Assembly: GCF_001811505.1 (NCBI RefSeq)
Contig: NZ_KV804965.1
Span: 30,387-63,984 of the forward strand
Direction of reading: 5' to 3'
Length of the DNA stretch: 33,598 bases
DNA from: Streptococcus sp. HMSC034E03
GTDB lineage: Bacteria > Bacillota > Bacilli > Lactobacillales > Streptococcaceae
Translations under genes and position numbers: made by a program
Notes under the pieces: model-generated
What the model was told of the DNA's origin: nothing
Seen by the model: only the letters and a program-made list of their open reading frames with translations
Databases searched by the model: none
Shown here: in pieces, positions 28,785 to 33,598 of the stretch
How positions within the stretch are numbered: position 1 is the stretch's first letter
How the letters are laid out: each line of letters starts with the position of its first letter

Positions 28785-29708
28785 CTAAAATGCCAAAAAG
28801 TACATCAAAAATATATGTAGGATAATCATGATAACAGCTACTCCTACTTGCGCTTTGATAACCCCATTTGGATCTTTCATATCCAGGAGAGCTGCCGGTA
28901 AAGCATTAAAGTTAGCCGCCATTGGAGTTAATAAGGTTCCACAGCAACCTGCCGTCATTGCTAGAGCTGCAGCCATGATTGGATCAGCTCCCAAAGCAAA
29001 TACAAAGGGGACACCAATTCCAGCAGTAATAACAGTAAAGGCAGCAAATGCATTTCCCATTATCATGGAAAATAGAACCATCCCAAGGACATAAGCTACC
29101 ACACCCATAAAACGACTGCCAGAAGGCACTAGACCGCTTATCCAGTGAGAAATCAGGTCTCCAACTCCTGCTACGGTAAATATTGCCCCTAAAGCACCTA
29201 AAAGTTGAGGCACAATCCCACTGGTTGAAACTTGTTGCACCATGCGATTGTTTTCTGCTAACAAACTTCTAGGAGAACTCTTAGTAATCAATAAAAGAGA
29301 GATGGTTGCGAAAAATGCAGCAAGACTGATAGCAATCTTACTAAACTCAGGGATCATTTTTGCTAATACCAAAGCAATCAAAGCCATTAACATGACTGGA
29401 ATAAAAATTCTATTCTTTAGTCGTTTAGCTTCAATATTTGCCTTGACTTCATCCAGAGACGGTAAGGTGCCGATACGAACCTGTTTAAAGAGAGTTAGCA
29501 GGGCTAATAGCACTACGATAACTCCAATACAGACAGAAGGTAGATAGGAACCACCGATAAAACTGATGCCCAATAAAGCCCAAAACCCAGCCGTTCCAAA
29601 GCGAACTGGGTTTGTTTTATCTTTATAGCTACAATAAGCTGTATGAAGGAATTGACAACCAATCACAATATAGGTCAACTCTAATAACTGTCTTGCTAGA
29701 TTGGTCAT
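28785..29708 (-). CDS. DUF979 family membrane protein
   Basis: A 307-residue polytopic membrane protein of the DUF979 family, with about eight to nine hydrophobic segments. A glycine-rich part near the C-terminal third ([27 protein letters not shown], quoted in part) resembles the re-entrant regions of secondary carriers. It overlaps the DUF969 gene by 4 nt (ATGA), and the two families are generally found together. They are probably two halves of one permease, comparable to split ion transporters. The substrate is unknown; the neighbour pcp suggests pyroglutamate or a pyroglutamyl peptide, as inference only. Confidence 0.85.
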   Translation of the reverse strand: MTNLARQLLELTYIVIGCQFLHTAYCSYKDKTNPVRFGTAGFWALLGISFIGGSYLPSVCIGVIVVLLALLTLFKQVRIGTLPSLDEVKANIEAKRLKNRIFIPVMLMALIALVLAKMIPEFSKIAISLAAFFATISLLLITKSSPRSLLAENNRMVQQVSTSGIVPQLLGALGAIFTVAGVGDLISHWISGLVPSGSRFMGVVAYVLGMVLFSMIMGNAFAAFTVITAGIGVPFVFALGADPIMAAALAMTAGCCGTLLTPMAANFNALPAALLDMKDPNGVIKAQVGVAVIMIILHIFLMYFLAF

Positions 29709-30394
29709 TCTTCTTTCCCTTTACTAACCTTATTTACTAGCAGTTTTCTATCAAACAGGTAATTGTAAATCCCAACTATAAATAGGGCAATTCCTGCAAC
29801 TATAAGCGAAGCTGAAGCAATTCCTGCATAATTACTTTCGTAACCTAATTGGTCCAGTGTGCCCCCTATCAAGAGGACACCACCTGCACCAACGAAAGTG
29901 TTTTGAGCAAAGAAATTTGCGAAATTATCATTTGCTGCTGCACGCGCTTTTAGCGCTTCGCTCTCCTGCTCCGTTAATTTTCTACCTAATTGAGACTCTG
30001 CTGCTGCTTGTCCCATGGGTTGAACCAAAGGCCTTACAAACTGCGGATGTCCTCCAAGACGAATGGCAAAGAAACCATCGAGTTCCCGAAAAAAGAAATA
30101 CACTGTATAAAAACTTCCAACTGTTAGTCCCTTTATCTTTTGAATCAAGTCAATCGAACGTTGCTTGAGGCCAAAAGTTTCAGATAAACCTACCAGCGGC
30201 AAGGTTACCATAAAAATCGTCAGAACTCGTTGATTACTAAATTCTTTTCCCAAAATTTCCAAGAACTCAACAAGAGAAACTCCAGAAACTAGAGCGGTAA
30301 CTAAACTAGCTAAGACTACCGTTGCAATGGTATCTAATTTATAGATAAAACCAATCACAATGATAACTATCCCTATTAGTTTAATCCATTCCAT
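29705..30394 (-). CDS. DUF969 family membrane protein
   Basis: A 229-residue membrane protein of the DUF969 family. Two to three hydrophobic segments lie in the first 70 residues, a charged middle contains RELDGFFAIRLGGHPQFVRPLVQPM, then AANDNFANFFAQNTFVGAGGVLLI and a last hydrophobic helix near 195-213. The FANFFAQN and GAGG elements look like carrier-type discontinuous helices. It precedes DUF979 with an ATGA overlap and follows the binding-protein gene after 34 nt (AAAGGGG before ATG). No biochemical function has been shown as far as I know. Confidence 0.85.
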   Translation of the reverse strand: MEWIKLIGIVIIVIGFIYKLDTIATVVLASLVTALVSGVSLVEFLEILGKEFSNQRVLTIFMVTLPLVGLSETFGLKQRSIDLIQKIKGLTVGSFYTVYFFFRELDGFFAIRLGGHPQFVRPLVQPMGQAAAESQLGRKLTEQESEALKARAAANDNFANFFAQNTFVGAGGVLLIGGTLDQLGYESNYAGIASASLIVAGIALFIVGIYNYLFDRKLLVNKVSKGKEE

Positions 30395-30428
30395 ATAGGC
30401 CCCTTTATTCCAAAAGTACTAGTCTGTT

Positions 30429-32396
30429 TTATTTGACATGACTTTCTAATTCTTTTTGGTATTTATTGTTTGATTCCAATTTTTCTTTTTGCCATTTTTC
30501 AAGAGCTGCTTGGTATTCTTTAGCAGATACAATCTCTTTTTGCAATTTCATTCCCTTGAAGATGTATGGATCACCCTTAATACCAACTTGTGAGTATGGT
30601 TTAGAGAAAGGAACAATATTGCTGACAACTGGTGAACCACCTGATGAAGCTGTTGGCATCAAGAGAGAACTATCAGTGAGCCATGCTTGCGCTTTAGCAT
30701 ATTTTTCATATCTCTTATCCAAGTCATTTGTCTCAGAAACTGCATCATCCAAGAGTTTCTTATATTCGTCCAAACCTAGTTGAGCTACTACTTCCTTGTC
30801 TTTTCCTTTCGTAATACCAAGGTGTTTCATAGCAGAACCGGTCTTAGGATCCATGATATTGAGATAACTTGCTGGATCTTGGTAGCTTGGAGCCCATCCA
30901 GTACTGTTCAAGTCATAGTCTTTTTGAGCAGGAACACGTGCTTGAGATGTAATGCTTTCCTTCTCGTTATCAGTCATCTGAAGGACATCGATCACGACAT
31001 TTTCAGAACCAAGAGTTGACTCGATTGATTGTTTGAAGGAATTGCTTTGTTGAACGGCAATGGTATCTGTTTGTTCAACTGGGACATCCAAGTGAATTGG
31101 GAAGGTTACACCTTTTGCTTCCAATTCTTTCTTAGCTTTTTCAAATGAAGCTTTGGCTTTGTCAGGATTGTAGATGGTATCTTTTCCGTCAACGAGCTCA
31201 ACACCTTTCCATTGGTCTCCATAGTTGACCAATTCTTTTTGAGCGATATCACCAAAGTTTTTACCACCAGATTGTACAAAGTTATCTGGTACTAAGCTAT
31301 TACGAATAATCTTATCCGCACCATCTTCACCATTGAGCTGGGCAGCATAAGAATGACGGTTGAAGGCAAAGTTGATTGCTTGACGGAAGTCCTTGTTCAA
31401 CATTGCTTCTTTTGTAGAAGTTTTCTGTTCTTCACTTGTTTTCGCTGTCTTATTGAAAGATTGACGGTTTACGTTAAAGGTAAAGTAGTAACTAGTTGAA
31501 TCCTGTGGGCTGTAAGTAATTTTATCTCCGTATTGTTCCAAAGTTGAGGCAAAGTTTGAGCTACTTGGGAAGAGGCGAGCTGTTGTGTAAACACCTGAAG
31601 AGAAGCTACGGATCAAGGATTCTTGGTCTGAACCATCATAGTAAGTTAATTTAACTTTCTCGATTTTAACCTTCTCTTTATCCCAATAATTTGGGTTCTT
31701 TTCATATTCGATTAAAGATTTTGAAGTCAATGTCTTCAAGATATATGGACCGTTATAAAGAATACCAGCTGGGCTGACCGTTCCGTAATTCTTACCTGAT
31801 GCTTTGAGGAATTCTTCATTTACTGGTAACATAGTTGCTGAAGTTACTTTTGAATTCCAGAAAGTTTCAGGTGCATTTAGAGTGTACTCAACAGTATAGT
31901 CATCTACTGCCTTAACACCGACTGTAGAGAAATCATTAGTCTCACCAGTCATATATTCATTCAAGCCCTTGATTGAGTTTTGAATAAGAGTGACACCGTC
32001 TGATTTGCCATCTGCTACGTGTTTCAACCCTGTAACAAAGTCATGCGCAGTAACTTCAGCGTATTCTTCACCTTCTGAAGTATACCATTTAACCCCTTTA
32101 CGAAGTTTATAAGTATAAGTCAAACCGTCTTGTGAGACACTCCAATCCTCAGCAAGGGAAGGAATCAAATTCCCATATTCATCGTTTTCCAACAAACCAT
32201 CAACGACGTTACCGATGATATCAGTTGTTGAAGTACGAGTTGCGATACTGTAGTCCAAAGATGATGGGTCTACTCCATAGACATAAGAGAAAGTTGTAGG
32301 CGCATCTGCTTCCTTGTCAGCTTTCCCACAAGCTACAAGAAGAACTGCTGTACTCAGGACCACTCCTGCTGTTAACATCCACTTTTTCGTTTTCAT
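30429..32396 (-). CDS. Oligopeptide-binding lipoprotein, AmiA/AliA type
   Basis: A 655-residue extracellular solute-binding protein of family 5. A lipoprotein signal ends in LLVAC with the lipid-carrying Cys23. Signature regions include GNLIPSLAEDWSVSQDGLTYTYKLRKGVKW, quoted here in parts (AEDWSVSQDG and LRKGVKW), and YYDGSDQESLIRSF, all closely like the pneumococcal AmiA/AliA/AliB group. No permease or ATPase genes adjoin it, so it probably serves the Ami/Opp transporter encoded elsewhere, as AliA and AliB do. AAAGGAG lies 6 nt before ATG, only 21 nt after ilvE. From memory, the positional counterpart in one pneumococcal genome was annotated as frameshifted; here the frame is intact. Confidence 0.93.
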   Translation of the reverse strand: MKTKKWMLTAGVVLSTAVLLVACGKADKEADAPTTFSYVYGVDPSSLDYSIATRTSTTDIIGNVVDGLLENDEYGNLIPSLAEDWSVSQDGLTYTYKLRKGVKWYTSEGEEYAEVTAHDFVTGLKHVADGKSDGVTLIQNSIKGLNEYMTGETNDFSTVGVKAVDDYTVEYTLNAPETFWNSKVTSATMLPVNEEFLKASGKNYGTVSPAGILYNGPYILKTLTSKSLIEYEKNPNYWDKEKVKIEKVKLTYYDGSDQESLIRSFSSGVYTTARLFPSSSNFASTLEQYGDKITYSPQDSTSYYFTFNVNRQSFNKTAKTSEEQKTSTKEAMLNKDFRQAINFAFNRHSYAAQLNGEDGADKIIRNSLVPDNFVQSGGKNFGDIAQKELVNYGDQWKGVELVDGKDTIYNPDKAKASFEKAKKELEAKGVTFPIHLDVPVEQTDTIAVQQSNSFKQSIESTLGSENVVIDVLQMTDNEKESITSQARVPAQKDYDLNSTGWAPSYQDPASYLNIMDPKTGSAMKHLGITKGKDKEVVAQLGLDEYKKLLDDAVSETNDLDKRYEKYAKAQAWLTDSSLLMPTASSGGSPVVSNIVPFSKPYSQVGIKGDPYIFKGMKLQKEIVSAKEYQAALEKWQKEKLESNNKYQKELESHVK

Positions 32397-32417
32397 AAAG
32401 AACTCCTTTAATATTTT

Positions 32418-33440
32418 TTAATCTACTTTTACAATCCAACCTTCTGGTGCTTCAATATCACCAAATTGGATACCTGTCAATTCATCGTATAGTTTACGAG
32501 TTACTGGACCAACCTCTGTTTCACTGTAGAACACATGGAAGTCATCACCGTGTTGGATTCCCCCAATAGGTGAGATAACTGCCGCAGTACCGCAGGCACC
32601 TGCTTCTACAAATCGATCCAGACTATCAATTGGTACATCCCCCTCAACAGGTTTCAAGCCCAAACGATGCTCTGCCAAGTAAAGCAATGAGTACTTGGTA
32701 ATGGATGGCAAGATTGATGGGCTCAATGGCGTTACAAACTCATTATCAGCTGTAATCCCAAAGAAGTTTGCTGAACCGACTTCTTCAATCTTAGTGTGTG
32801 TTGATGGGTCAAGATAAATAACATCTGAGAAATGACGGGATTTAGCCATTTTTCCTGGCAAAAGACTAGCTGCATAGTTCCCACCGACCTTGGCAGCCCC
32901 TGTTCCATTTGGTGCAGCACGGTCATACTCATCTTGAATCAAGAAGTTTGTTGGAACCAATCCACCCTTAAAGTAATTTCCAACTGGCATCGCAAAGATG
33001 GTAAAAATATACTCCTCAGCTGGTTTTACCCCAATGATATCTCCAACACCAATCAAGAGTGGACGGAGGTAAAGGGTTCCACCTGTCCCATAAGGCGGTA
33101 CGTATTCTTCATTGGCACGAACAACTGCTTTACACGCCTCTACAAACATTTCTGTTGGAACTTGAGGCATCAAAAGACGATCACAGGTACGTTGCAGACG
33201 TTTAGCATTTTCATCTGGACGGAAGAGTTGTACGCTGCCATCCTTTGTACGATAGGCTTTCAATCCTTCAAATGCTTGTTGTCCATAGTGAAGGCTTGGA
33301 GATGATTCTGAAATATGCAAGGTTGCATCTTCTGTTAGTTCCCCTTGTGTCCATTGTCCATCTTTAAAATAAGCGATATAACGATAAGGTAGTTTCATAT
33401 AGGAAAAACCGAGATTTTCCCAATCAATCGTAACTGTCAT
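32418..33440 (-). CDS. ilvE: Branched-chain amino acid aminotransferase
   Basis: IlvE interconverts leucine, isoleucine and valine with their 2-oxo acids using pyridoxal phosphate and glutamate. The 340-residue fold-type IV enzyme has the PLP lysine Lys184 in GTGAAKVGGNYAAS, YGQQAFEGLKAYR near 52-64, LYLRPLLIG near 123-131, and EVGSANFFGI. AAAGGAG precedes ATG. It has a promoter of its own and appears to lead a unit that continues into the peptide-binding lipoprotein, DUF969, DUF979 and pcp, since no terminator is visible until 28083. In pneumococci ilvE follows parC; the upstream gene lies outside the window. Confidence 0.97.
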   Translation of the reverse strand: MTVTIDWENLGFSYMKLPYRYIAYFKDGQWTQGELTEDATLHISESSPSLHYGQQAFEGLKAYRTKDGSVQLFRPDENAKRLQRTCDRLLMPQVPTEMFVEACKAVVRANEEYVPPYGTGGTLYLRPLLIGVGDIIGVKPAEEYIFTIFAMPVGNYFKGGLVPTNFLIQDEYDRAAPNGTGAAKVGGNYAASLLPGKMAKSRHFSDVIYLDPSTHTKIEEVGSANFFGITADNEFVTPLSPSILPSITKYSLLYLAEHRLGLKPVEGDVPIDSLDRFVEAGACGTAAVISPIGGIQHGDDFHVFYSETEVGPVTRKLYDELTGIQFGDIEAPEGWIVKVD

Positions 33441-33476
33441 GACAATCTCCTTTATTCTAATCAGGCTTTGTGTTCT

Positions 33477-33504
33477 ATTCTACACTATTCTCCTAAAAAT
33501 TCAA
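33477..33504 (-). promoter_or_regulatory. ilvE promoter
   Basis: TTGAAT (33499-33504), 16-nt spacer, TAGAAT (33477-33482) on the minus strand; leader about 30 nt. No T-box or CodY-like palindrome was recognised. Confidence 0.6.
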
Positions 33505-33535
33505 GTATTATTTGTAATTTTCTGAAAATTTTACT

Positions 33536-33566
33536 TATAAAAAATCAGTCACTAGGACCGATTTTT
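33536..33566 (-). terminator. Terminator of the gene beyond the right edge
   Basis: AAAATCGGTC and GACTGATTTT pair with one mismatch; on the minus strand a six-T run follows. It would end a leftward gene lying beyond base 33598. Confidence 0.75.
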
Positions 33567-33598
33567 AATGGCTCTATAATATTTGTAGTGGGTAAATC

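Overview
The window comes from a low-GC Gram-positive chromosome, most probably a mitis-group Streptococcus (S. mitis, S. oralis or S. pneumoniae relatives). Three things point there. The proteins (YabA, YozE, CvfB, SufCDSUB, the Pcp/DUF979/DUF969 cassette, DUF3272 and DUF2969) and their order match what I recall of pneumococcal relatives. Promoters are mostly extended -10 type (TGN-TATAAT or TGN-TAAAAT). The intergenic repeats are also of pneumococcal/mitis type. No species call is possible without a search.

Layout. 1-1250: a repeat end at the edge, a leftward promoter with two operator-like palindromes, then a decayed IS1182-type transposase (254-1203) carrying a 107-bp MITE. 1256-9147: leftward housekeeping genes: phoH; cvfB-yozE; pyrH-frr; trmFO; tmk-holB-yabA-rsmI. 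9266-12448: the proline operon proB-proA-proC. 12606-13802: tuf. 14214-15323: an AI-2E/PerM-family membrane protein, divergent from dacA (15429-16670), the only intact rightward gene. 16699-18099: an APC amino-acid permease, then a 185-nt multi-hairpin repeat (18181-18365). 18379-23572: the complete iron-sulfur cluster operon sufC-sufD-sufS-sufU-sufB. 23723-26101: a free-methionine-R-sulfoxide reductase, dnaX and a DUF3272 protein. 26187-27389: ribosomal protein S1. 27551-27712: tRNA-Tyr and tRNA-Gln. 27762-27992: a DUF2969 protein. 28127-33440: ilvE, an orphan peptide-binding lipoprotein, DUF969, DUF979 and pyrrolidone-carboxylate peptidase, apparently one transcription unit that would suit peptide and amino-acid scavenging.

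How it fits together. Nearly everything is core metabolism or information processing. I see no CRISPR array, phage, restriction or toxin-antitoxin system. The more unusual material lies between the genes: the operator pair at the left edge, the MITE nested in the dead transposase, the switch-like palindromic repeat downstream of sufB, two genes (dacA and the fRMsr gene) whose -10 boxes sit so close to ATG that leaderless mRNAs are predicted, and several places where a terminator T-tract runs straight into the next promoter. The least characterised coding element is the DUF969/DUF979 membrane pair beside pcp.

Starts were moved inward from the longest open frame where a ribosome-binding site and family length agreed (cvfB, pyrH, trmFO, proB, tuf, sufB, sufU, sufC, DUF2969). 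Family assignments rest on motif recognition from memory; no database was searched.
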